From Gemmatimonadota bacterium (GTDB lineage Bacteria; 4572-55; J002), in the NCBI GenBank assembly GCA_003697105.1, contig RFFQ01000068.1:1-24572 (forward strand): a stretch of 24,572 nt of DNA, given 5' to 3'. Position 1 is the stretch's first letter; the number at the start of each line of letters is the position of its first letter. Made by a program: the position numbers and the translations under genes. The notes below the pieces were generated by a model that was not told the origin of the DNA, did no database searches, and worked only from the letters and a program-made list of their open reading frames with translations. Positions 1 to 6,549 of this stretch are shown here, piece by piece.

Positions 1-63
1 ATTCTCCTCTTATAGCAATGAATGAAAATAGAAAGTCAATCATGCTATAATGTAAAGAGAATA

Positions 64-276
64 TCAGGTCACCTCAAATTTTGGCGAAGGTATTGTTATA
101 TCAGATAAAATTAAATCCGGTAGGGGTCTGTGTTGGCGTAAAATCTCAACAGCCTGAAGCCCATTCTCGGCGGAAATAATGTCATAGCCTTGGGTTTCCA
201 GAATCATGGAAATTCCGGTACGAATTGACGATTCATCTTCCACCACTAAAATGAGTCCGGTATAGTTATCATCCAT
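64..276 (-). CDS. Truncated response-regulator receiver domain (about 70 aa)
   Basis: The protein reads like the first half of a CheY-type receiver: LILVVEDESSIR (beta-1 with the acidic pair), then GYDIISAENGLQAVEIL, then PDLILSDITIP carrying the phospho-acceptor Asp. It stops a few residues later. A complete receiver is about 120 aa, so alpha-3 to alpha-5, the conserved Thr/Ser and the Lys are missing. The start chosen is ATG at 276 because TAAGGAG lies about 12 nt upstream; an in-frame ATG at 303 is possible but has no clear ribosome site. The other two minus-strand frames soon hit stops after the truncation, so a single-base frameshift does not restore the domain. It is probably a decayed remnant or a very short stand-alone protein. 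The receiver family is sure; that it is functional is doubtful. Confidence 0.55.
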   Translation of the reverse strand: MDDNYTGLILVVEDESSIRTGISMILETQGYDIISAENGLQAVEILRQHRPLPDLILSDITIPSPKFEVT

Positions 277-405
277 AAACGGTGCGTACTCCTTACGGTT
301 CATCGGATTTGAAGAATCACGGCGGGCTAGAAGGGTTCGGTCGCCAAATAGGAAAAATACATGCCAACAGGATTAGACGTACAGGCGGTATTCATGAAAA
401 ACCGC

Positions 406-435
406 TTGACAGAACATGACTCAGGATAGTATCAT
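406..435 (+). promoter_or_regulatory. Sigma70-type promoter for the lipoprotein gene
   Basis: TTGACA at 406-411 is followed after 18 nt by TATCAT at 430-435 (five of six consensus positions). It lies about 65 nt before the lipoprotein start at 501 and probably drives that gene and the receiver-PATAN gene behind it. The call is by motif only. Confidence 0.65.
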
Positions 436-500
436 TTTTTCCATCAAGTTAGGAGAACACGGTCAATTGCTATTACTGCCCATGAGGAGGTTATCGACGA

Positions 501-1268
501 ATGAAACACTTACTGTACTATGGACTAATCGGCATTGTGATGTTGAGCAGCAGTTCTTTTTGGGGTTGCACGAAACGTCCAGTTTATCGTACCAACCCCA
601 CCCCATTTCCAGACCGGCAGGAAGTACCTGCCCCGCCCCCACAGGTTGAAGAAACCCCCCCACCTGTGGTACTACCCGAACCGGAACCACCGGTACGCCC
701 CACAGTGGAAGAACCACCCGTTCTTACCGAAACCCCTCCGCCACCACCGCCGCAACCGGAACCACCAAGCGCCAATATTTTGGAAGACTTTGAAAACATG
801 GCAGAATGGAGCTTTAGACGCTACCCCGATCCGGTTTCAGGAAGTGTTGAATCCTACACGTTGGAAGTACACGACGGCATGGCTTCCGGCCGGTTAAACT
901 ATAATTTTACCAACTTGCCTTACGGGGAAATCGGCGCGGCGTACATGGCAGCTAATAAAATCATTCCTTTGGATGCTGAGGAACTGAGTCTATGGGTGTA
1001 TGGGAATGGAAGCAACCATTGGTTACGTATCCGCTTTATCGACGCTAAAGGCATCAAATATGTCGCGGATTTTGCCCGGCGGGTCGATTGGCTGAATCAG
1101 TGGAAAAAATGCACCATTTCTATCAATGAAATTACCAGTTTTGATGACAGCCAGAAAAATTTGCGCCCCCAATTACCCCTAACGACCGAATTTATCTATC
1201 TGGTCTGCGAAAAAGAAGGAAAACGGGATCAGGGTTATCTATTGTTCGACAATTTTATGACGCGCTAA
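501..1268 (+). CDS. Proline-rich lipoprotein with C-terminal beta-sandwich-like domain
   Basis: A hydrophobic leader of about 20 residues ends in FWGC, so Cys23 could be the lipidated residue. The residues before it (F and W) are unusual for a lipobox, so a plain signal peptide cannot be excluded. Residues about 33-88 are a Pro/Glu-rich linker (repeated PPP, PEPEPP), typical of proteins that cross the cell wall or periplasm. The remainder begins ILEDFENMAEW and has alternating strands with Trp and aromatic residues (LSLWVYGNGSNHW, LLFDNF). This resembles the galactose-binding or CBM-like jelly rolls that open with an 'EDFE' strand. No catalytic motif is seen. The start has GAGGAGG 10 nt upstream. 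The gene is 19 nt ahead of the receiver-PATAN gene and probably shares its transcript. A role in envelope or carbohydrate binding is inference. Confidence 0.75.
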   Translation: MKHLLYYGLIGIVMLSSSSFWGCTKRPVYRTNPTPFPDRQEVPAPPPQVEETPPPVVLPEPEPPVRPTVEEPPVLTETPPPPPPQPEPPSANILEDFENMAEWSFRRYPDPVSGSVESYTLEVHDGMASGRLNYNFTNLPYGEIGAAYMAANKIIPLDAEELSLWVYGNGSNHWLRIRFIDAKGIKYVADFARRVDWLNQWKKCTISINEITSFDDSQKNLRPQLPLTTEFIYLVCEKEGKRDQGYLLFDNFMTR

Positions 1269-1287
1269 ACGTGAAGGTGTTCCCCCC

Positions 1288-2025
1288 ATGGCAAAACATT
1301 ACACAATTTTGGTGGTCAATAAAGATGAAAATGCCTCCCGGATTATGCGCACCCGCCTACAAAAGTTCGGTTATGATGTGATCATTGCCCACTCGGAACA
1401 GCAAGCGTTTGATTACATGACCTTTCAACACCCGGATTTGATTATTTCGGGCGTTCTTTTTCCGGAGGGTCCCACCGGTTACGAGTTTTGCCGTAAAATC
1501 CGGACGGACACGCGCACACAGGATATCCCTTTTATTTTCCTGACATCAAAAAGTAAGATCGATGACCGAATTGAGGGCTTAAAAGCAGGGGCTGATGATT
1601 ACATCATTAAACCGTTTGATATGGACGAACTTCACGCCCGCATCCAGATGATATTTAAACGTCTGGAACGCGCCCAGCGGTTAGCGGCGACTAGCCGGAC
1701 CACCACCAAAGGGTCACTGGCACAGATGAGCTTGGTCGATATCATCGGTATTTTTGAGATGACCAAAAAAACCGGAGTACTTGCCCTGACCTTTGACCAA
1801 CACAAGTTTGGGAGCGTTTACCTGAAAGATGGCAACGTGGTTCATGCGGCTCTTCAAGATTTAGTGGGGGAAGAAGCGTTTTATCATTTACTAAAATGGA
1901 AAGACAGCGGTAATTTCGAGTTTACACCCGGGGTCACCAGCCCCGAACACACCATTCAGATGCGGGGTAGTGAATTGATAATGGAGGGTCTGCGCCGGTT
2001 GGATGAGTCCACCCGCGATAGTTAA
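1288..2025 (+). CDS. Response regulator, degenerate receiver plus PATAN/DUF4388 domain
   Basis: Residues 1-125 form a receiver fold: ILVVNKDENASRI, PDLIISGVLFPEG, FIFLTSKS (Thr86) and YIIKPFDMDEL (Lys108). The position that should be the phospho-acceptor Asp is Gly55 (IISG instead of IISD). The acidic pair is also changed to Asn11-Lys12. Phosphotransfer in the usual way therefore looks impossible, while Thr and Lys are kept. Residues about 142-240 match the PATAN (DUF4388) domain: GSLAQMSLVDIIGIFEMTKKTG, FGSVYLKDGNVVHA and the GEEAFYHLL segment. This domain is common in regulators of gliding, pili and polarity. There is no DNA-binding domain. The start has GAAGGTG about 8 nt upstream. It is probably a protein-interaction adaptor working without phosphorylation. 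Its end is only 13 bp from the end of the opposing phosphatase gene. Confidence 0.85.
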   Translation: MAKHYTILVVNKDENASRIMRTRLQKFGYDVIIAHSEQQAFDYMTFQHPDLIISGVLFPEGPTGYEFCRKIRTDTRTQDIPFIFLTSKSKIDDRIEGLKAGADDYIIKPFDMDELHARIQMIFKRLERAQRLAATSRTTTKGSLAQMSLVDIIGIFEMTKKTGVLALTFDQHKFGSVYLKDGNVVHAALQDLVGEEAFYHLLKWKDSGNFEFTPGVTSPEHTIQMRGSELIMEGLRRLDESTRDS

Positions 2026-2038
2026 AACCAGTTAAAAC

Positions 2039-3229
2039 TTAGAGTACTTTGACCACAACCAGCGTCAAGTCATCGTGGGGCTCCGCCTCCCCCACAAAAG
2101 CATTCACATCCATAAGAATATGTTCGCGAATCTCCCGGGCGGATGCCCGCGGCGGTATTTCAGCTAAGGTTTTTAGTAAGCGATCCGTACCATACATCTG
2201 CCCTTTTGTATTTGTCGCCTCATCAATTCCATCCGTAGTGAAAATAATCACATCATCCGGTTGCAATTGGAGACGTTTCTCATCATAGTTCAAATGGGGA
2301 AATTGACCTAACGGGAGCCGTTCTTCGCAATAGGCTAACTCGCACCATTGCTGGTTGCGTAGCAAAATGGGTGAGGGTAATCCCGCCATGGCATAGGTCA
2401 TGGTCAAAGTTTGTAGATCAAATTCGGCGTAACAGAGCGCTACGAACAACTTTTTATGAATGTGGCGGCATAATAATCGATTCACCCGCCGTAGAATATC
2501 TGCCGGGCAGGAATGGCTCTCCACTGCCATTTCGACCATTCCTTGTGAAATTGCCATCAACATCGCGGCGGGAACCGATTTTCCAGAAACATCACCAATC
2601 ACAACGCCTAAATTACCCTGATGATCTAAGATGTTGTAGAGGTCACCCCCGACTTTAGCAGCAGGTTTGGAATACCCATCAATTTCAAAATAGACAAATG
2701 CTGGAACCTGATGCGGCATCATATCTTGCTGGATTTGGGTAGCAATCTCCAACTCTCGTTTGAGTTCAGATTCTTCTCGAATCCATGTTTCCATTAAGCC
2801 GCTCGCCTCTTCAATCCGTTTAACCAAAACCGGCATAATTTTGATCGCAATTTCCGGGTAGAGCATCATTAAGCGCACAAAGTCATCACGACGGATCGTA
2901 AGCAATTCCGTATGACCCGCCGAGATCAAGGTTGCCGGATGGTATGTGATCCGAAACAAAGCGAGATCATTGATGACCTGCCCCCGATACAATGTCGCCA
3001 ACGGTTTTGTATTCCCGTTTTTGTACACATGCACTTCACCTTCTACAATAATGTGGAGTGCCGAGGCTTCTTCACCCTGCCGCGTAATAACCTCCTGTTG
3101 CGGAACGGTTTGTTCGGCGGCAATTTTCGCAATTTCGGTCAACAACTTTTTATCAACACTCTGCCGATAGTCAAAGTTTCGGAGTACCGGAATTTGCAGG
3201 AGTAACCCCATTTTCTGGTACATTTTCAT
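2039..3229 (-). CDS. Cyclic-nucleotide-binding-fold/SpoIIE-type PP2C phosphatase
   Basis: Residues about 20-140 are a cNMP-binding (Crp-like) beta roll: ITRQGEEASALHIIVEGEVHVYK, then the phosphate-cassette region INDLALFRITYHPATL. The cassette normally has FGE-aL...PR-AT; here the E and R are not kept, so cAMP binding is doubtful and another ligand, or none, is likely. A helix of about 30 residues leads to the SpoIIE/RsbU-type PP2C domain (about 170-396). Its metal-site motifs are all present: KVGGDLYNI, VVIGDVSGKSVPAAMLMA, DDVIIFTTDGIDEATN and EPHDDLTLVVV. The enzyme should dephosphorylate a Ser on an anti-sigma-factor antagonist (STAS) protein, but no STAS or RsbW kinase gene is nearby. GAGGTGA precedes the ATG by 5 nt. 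A good promoter lies 46-74 nt upstream. Confidence 0.9.
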   Translation of the reverse strand: MKMYQKMGLLLQIPVLRNFDYRQSVDKKLLTEIAKIAAEQTVPQQEVITRQGEEASALHIIVEGEVHVYKNGNTKPLATLYRGQVINDLALFRITYHPATLISAGHTELLTIRRDDFVRLMMLYPEIAIKIMPVLVKRIEEASGLMETWIREESELKRELEIATQIQQDMMPHQVPAFVYFEIDGYSKPAAKVGGDLYNILDHQGNLGVVIGDVSGKSVPAAMLMAISQGMVEMAVESHSCPADILRRVNRLLCRHIHKKLFVALCYAEFDLQTLTMTYAMAGLPSPILLRNQQWCELAYCEERLPLGQFPHLNYDEKRLQLQPDDVIIFTTDGIDEATNTKGQMYGTDRLLKTLAEIPPRASAREIREHILMDVNAFVGEAEPHDDLTLVVVKVL

Positions 3230-3274
3230 AACATCACCTCAACGTTATCATCAAACCAAAACAGATGTCGTGCC

Positions 3275-3303
3275 ATTATAGAAGAAACAAAGTCAAAATT
3301 CAA
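3275..3303 (-). promoter_or_regulatory. Sigma70-type promoter for the PP2C phosphatase gene
   Basis: On the minus strand TTGAAT (3303-3298) is separated by 17 nt from a perfect TATAAT (3280-3275), with the start codon at 3229. The expected transcript has a leader of about 40 nt containing GAGGTGA. A motif-based call with near-consensus elements. Confidence 0.75.
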
Positions 3304-3434
3304 CCGGAAAAACAAAACGGAACTAATCCATTGATATTCTTTATGTTATTGTGATGGTTGTGTGACATCTAAACGGTTAGTAAAAAGTACCTTTGGTAAA
3401 ATTAACCTTTTATTTTAGGAAAGGAAGGACAACT

Positions 3435-4154
3435 ATGCAACGCTCATCAAGCTTCATCATTCAATTCATTTTAGTATTTCTAATGGGTTGGTCTATTTTT
3501 GGATATGCGGAAGAGATCGATCCTGAGGAAGGTGATGAATTAGTCGTATCCTATTGCCGGGAGTGCCATTCATTAGCTCGTGTTTACCAAACACCCTATA
3601 CCAAGGCACAATGGGAAGAAGCAATTGACCGTATGATCAAGGAAGGATTGGAGATTAATAGTGCAGATCGGGGCAATATTACCACCTATCTAGCCAGTCT
3701 TCACAAACCGGACTCTATCCTCAAATTAATTGGAAACTTCCATTTCATTTTGGTTCATTTCCCAATTGCCTTGATTCTGATTATCGGCTTGTTTGAATTA
3801 ATTGCGATCCTTACGGGGGAGCTACCTCAAATCAATCTGTTACATTGGCTCTGGCGTCTTGCACTTCTCTCAATTCTCCCCGTGATAATGCTGGGATTTT
3901 TTCTGGTACTTGGAAATGAGCATCTTTCCGCCACACTAATGTGGCACCGGAATTTAGCATTGTTGACGGCGCTTCTCACCCTAGTGGGATTGATTTTACG
4001 AGAGATTGCGGTCAAAAACCCGCAAAAATCGATGATTTGGGGGTACCGGTTGGTGTTATTACTGATGATGGGCGCTGTGGGCTTAACCGGACACTTAGGC
4101 GGAATCAGCGTTCATGGTGATTTTGTAACCTCATTGATGGAATCTTTTTTCTAA
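3435..4154 (+). CDS. Mono-haem cytochrome c fused to DUF2231-like membrane domain
   Basis: The protein has 239 aa. Residues 1-24 are a signal peptide or membrane anchor ending near GYA-EE. A small class-I cytochrome c domain follows: YCRECH gives the haem attachment site (Cys41, Cys44, His45), and a helix ending in TTYLASLH closes the domain, as in many soluble cytochromes. From about residue 95 come four membrane helices. The first holds FILVHFPIALILIIG, the HFPIAL signature of DUF2231-type membrane proteins. A haem domain outside the inner membrane joined to a quinone- or haem-like membrane domain suggests electron transfer, but the partner is unknown. The ATG at 3435 is chosen because GGAAAGGAAGG ends about 6 nt before it and the leader starts there; an in-frame start at 3393 has no ribosome site. 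Confidence 0.85.
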   Translation: MQRSSSFIIQFILVFLMGWSIFGYAEEIDPEEGDELVVSYCRECHSLARVYQTPYTKAQWEEAIDRMIKEGLEINSADRGNITTYLASLHKPDSILKLIGNFHFILVHFPIALILIIGLFELIAILTGELPQINLLHWLWRLALLSILPVIMLGFFLVLGNEHLSATLMWHRNLALLTALLTLVGLILREIAVKNPQKSMIWGYRLVLLLMMGAVGLTGHLGGISVHGDFVTSLMESFF

Positions 4155-4184
4155 CAGTCCGTTCCCCTGTTCTAACAGAAAAAA

Positions 4185-4221
4185 CCCGAATCGATCTAAC
4201 TCGGATCGATTCGGGTTTTTT
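4185..4221. terminator. Strong bidirectional intrinsic terminator
   Basis: A perfect 12-bp stem (CCCGAATCGATC at 4185-4196, GATCGATTCGGG at 4204-4215) has a 7-nt loop. It is flanked by an A run before and TTTTTT after, so it can stop transcripts from both sides. It separates the cytochrome gene (+) from the five-gene minus-strand operon. Confidence 0.92.
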
Positions 4222-4254
4222 ATTTTCATCAAAAGCGGGTCACGTAACGGCGGG

Positions 4255-4992
4255 TCACATACCTATCAAGTTGATATGCATTGTACCGAGCCAATCCCCT
4301 AACAAGAACTGCATTCGTCCAATCAGCAATGAGATACGCGCCATCACGGTAAAACCGAAGGATGCCCCAAAGGAAATCATTAAAAACCAGATACCGGCAC
4401 GGGCGGTCACACCCATTGCACCTTCATGCTTAATCGAAAAGAAGAAGTACGCCAAGCACGCTACCAAGCCAAAAACGATAATGGCATTGTTAATCACGCC
4501 ACCGGAGCTACCAAACACCATCCACGCATCTGGACTGGTCGCAATTCCTGCCCACCCTTGCTTAACCAGTTCGCCGGTAGCGGGCACAAATACCTCGGTT
4601 CCCGGGTTTAAGGAGAGCATAGAGCCATGTAGCTGTTTGATGATATTCGATTGCATTTCCGCCGTCAGGGCAATTCCCGCACCGAAACCGACACTCAGGG
4701 CAATGGGCCAGCGGCTCATCCAAGCAATATTCGGGAAAAAGCGTGTCAGGTACATCAGCCCAAACACCAATCCGAAAACCAGCATAAAGCCTTCAAACCC
4801 GCTGGGTCCGGCTTGGAAGGGTTCAATCAAGTTTGGTTTTAGAATTTGCCACCAGGCAATCGGCACCATATACCCCGCCGAAACTCCCACGAACAAGTGT
4901 TCTGCCAGTTTGTATACCGGATTATCATTGTACAAAAAGCTGTATAGTGCTAATGTGAGCAACGCCGCTACCCAAATTCCAAAAACATCCAT
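4255..4992 (-). CDS. Polytopic membrane protein, last gene of the DUF6754 operon
   Basis: A 245-aa protein of unknown function with about six membrane helices. The N terminus (MDVFGIWVAALLTLALYSFL) goes straight into the membrane and is followed by YNDNPVYKLAEHLFVGVSAGYM. Further helices are around FMLVFGLVFGLMYL, ALSVGFGAGIAL, AIIVFGLVACLAYFFF and WFLMISFGASFGFTV. Between helices 4 and 5 there is a 45-residue extramembrane loop with GTEVFVPATGEL. No enzyme motif, cofactor-binding Cys/His cluster or transporter signature is visible. AGGAGTAGGAGA lies just before the ATG. The gene starts 16 nt after the stop of the preceding gene, so it is surely in the same operon. It is probably a membrane subunit of a complex with the neighbouring products. 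Confidence 0.8.
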   Translation of the reverse strand: MDVFGIWVAALLTLALYSFLYNDNPVYKLAEHLFVGVSAGYMVPIAWWQILKPNLIEPFQAGPSGFEGFMLVFGLVFGLMYLTRFFPNIAWMSRWPIALSVGFGAGIALTAEMQSNIIKQLHGSMLSLNPGTEVFVPATGELVKQGWAGIATSPDAWMVFGSSGGVINNAIIVFGLVACLAYFFFSIKHEGAMGVTARAGIWFLMISFGASFGFTVMARISLLIGRMQFLLGDWLGTMHINLIGM

Positions 4993-5008
4993 GGTTATCT
5001 CCTACTCC

Positions 5009-5872
5009 TTATGGGTTTGATTGGTTGCGAGTCATAAAAAACGCCACATTTCCAATTATGATAAAAATCACAATCACAATGTGTGCAATTGACTGTGATG
5101 CCATCCCAGCGGAAGCCGAACCGAGTTCAAATTTGGGATACTTTTGAGCTAACAGGTTTTCATATTCCGCCGCACCTTTCAATCCCGCCATTAATCCGGT
5201 CAATTGTCCGGTATCCAAAAATGGATACAGTTCAGGAGCACTCACGGCGGTACACCCGCCGGCAAGCGGGAAATTATACCGCGTTTGCCCCACCGGCACC
5301 CACGAATCTGCCATACCCGGCGAGCCTGCCGCTAATGAGACCACGAGGTCTACATCCTTTAAGTTCGTGATTCCTTTCATCAACGGAAAGTCTTTAATGG
5401 GTTTGGCTTCACGGGTATCCAGCGGATAGGCTGTGGCAATATCATTCCCTAACTGGTCGATCACAACCGGACCACCTACCTTATATCCCAAGAATATAAA
5501 ATCCTCTCCATAGGTTTTTTCCACACCGTATGCCGCTTTTAAGTCCTCCGCCGCCTCAAATATGGCTTGTTCTGAGAGGGGTGCGCCCGGCGCCCATAAA
5601 TTCATGGTGATAATCTTCAAATCTTTCTTTAAGAGATGGCGGACTATCGCCAAATTCATGGGATACAACTCCGGCATAGAACCGGGGTCGTAATCTCCCG
5701 AAACAACCACAACACTACCCGGTTCCAGGTTTTCCACAAATTCAAAGATATTCCGAACTGCCGGGGTATAGCTCATGGGCAATTTCGGTTTGAAGATCAA
5801 GGGAAGCGCCACGGCAAAAGCGATAAACAAAAAGATGATTCGACGATCCAGATTAGAAATTTTCTCGAGCAT
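5009..5872 (-). CDS. Extracytoplasmic protein anchored at both ends, DUF6754 operon
   Basis: The protein has 287 aa. Residues about 11-30 (IIFLFIAFAVALPLIF) are an N-terminal membrane anchor and residues about 262-282 (IAHIVIVIFIIIGNVAFF) a C-terminal one. The globular part between them looks alpha/beta, with strand-like segments SVVVVSGDYDPG, LKIITMNLW, DFIFLGYKVGGPVVIDQLG and DLVVSLAAGSPGMADSWV. GDYDPGS and AAGSPG resemble ligand loops of Rossmann-like folds, but no family is recognised. With one helix at each end the globular part must face the same side as both tails allow, most likely outside the cytoplasm. GAGGAGG precedes the ATG. The gene is 15 nt after the stop of the previous gene and 16 nt before the next. 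Confidence 0.8.
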   Translation of the reverse strand: MLEKISNLDRRIIFLFIAFAVALPLIFKPKLPMSYTPAVRNIFEFVENLEPGSVVVVSGDYDPGSMPELYPMNLAIVRHLLKKDLKIITMNLWAPGAPLSEQAIFEAAEDLKAAYGVEKTYGEDFIFLGYKVGGPVVIDQLGNDIATAYPLDTREAKPIKDFPLMKGITNLKDVDLVVSLAAGSPGMADSWVPVGQTRYNFPLAGGCTAVSAPELYPFLDTGQLTGLMAGLKGAAEYENLLAQKYPKFELGSASAGMASQSIAHIVIVIFIIIGNVAFFMTRNQSNP

Positions 5873-5887
5873 TTGATCCTCCTCTTC

Positions 5888-6532
5888 TTACTCATTGCCC
5901 AGATATGATCGATCAATACCGACTAAAATACGCAACGCTTGCGCAATCCCACCAAAAGCGGCACCGATCAAAATTGCGCGTTTCGCTGCCACATTCGGTT
6001 TGTTCATAATCCAGTCCGTAATTTGAGGATCAAAGATTTTCAAAAACATGGTGTCGGAGAGCCACTTTCCAATGGGTACTTGACCCAACATTACGATGGT
6101 TGCCGAAACCAGCAAGAGTCCCGCTTCTAAATTGCGCATGCGGAACGCCCGGAATGCCGCCGAAGCAATGAAGAATGCCAACATCGAAAACATGGTGGCT
6201 TGCATGGGCACATACATGTAATTAAACATCCAGCCAAACAGGTTGGTCGTTACATTATAATCTCGCCAAATAAACCCGGCGAGTGCCATCACGACCAGAC
6301 CCACCAACAACACAACCCGATAACCTGAATCTTCACTCTTCATAGAAATACGACGAACATTGACCTGAACCAAGTTCCCTATCCCCAGCACAACCGCAAA
6401 TGCGCTCGCAATAATCACCGCATTACGAAACGAGTTATTCAACGTTTGAAATGTCTCATGGGGAATGAAGAAACTGAAGATCATAATCAATCCGGAGATA
6501 AAGGCAATTGCTAACGGTACTTCTCGACGCAC
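5888..6532 (-). CDS. Polytopic membrane protein, third gene of the DUF6754 operon
   Basis: The GTG at 6532 is taken as start: AAAGGAG lies 7 nt before it, the product begins MRREVPLAIAFISG, and it leaves an 17-nt gap to the preceding stop. An upstream ATG at 6580 would overlap the previous gene by about 30 nt and add an arginine-rich tail with no ribosome site. The 214-aa product has about six membrane helices (IAFISGLIMIFSFFI, VIIASAFAVVLGIGNLV, VVLLVGLVVMALAGFIW, MFSMLAFFIASAAFRAF, GLLLVSATIVMLGQV, ILIGAAFGGIAQALRI). The short segment MRREVP at the start would be cytoplasmic. No family or catalytic motif is recognised. It is the second of the two polytopic subunits in this operon. Confidence 0.78.
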   Translation of the reverse strand: MRREVPLAIAFISGLIMIFSFFIPHETFQTLNNSFRNAVIIASAFAVVLGIGNLVQVNVRRISMKSEDSGYRVVLLVGLVVMALAGFIWRDYNVTTNLFGWMFNYMYVPMQATMFSMLAFFIASAAFRAFRMRNLEAGLLLVSATIVMLGQVPIGKWLSDTMFLKIFDPQITDWIMNKPNVAAKRAILIGAAFGGIAQALRILVGIDRSYLGNE

Positions 6533-6549
6533 AGTTCTACTCCTTTCCC

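Noticed and set aside
46-51. Plus-strand TATAAT at the left edge
   Set aside because: The -35 region is poor (TGAAAA) and no plus-strand gene follows before 501, which has its own promoter.
4271-5020. Long plus-strand open frame (249 codons) opposite the last gene of the DUF6754 operon
   Set aside because: It is antisense to a well-supported gene with a strong ribosome site, has Pro/Lys-rich low-complexity composition, no ribosome site and no family features.
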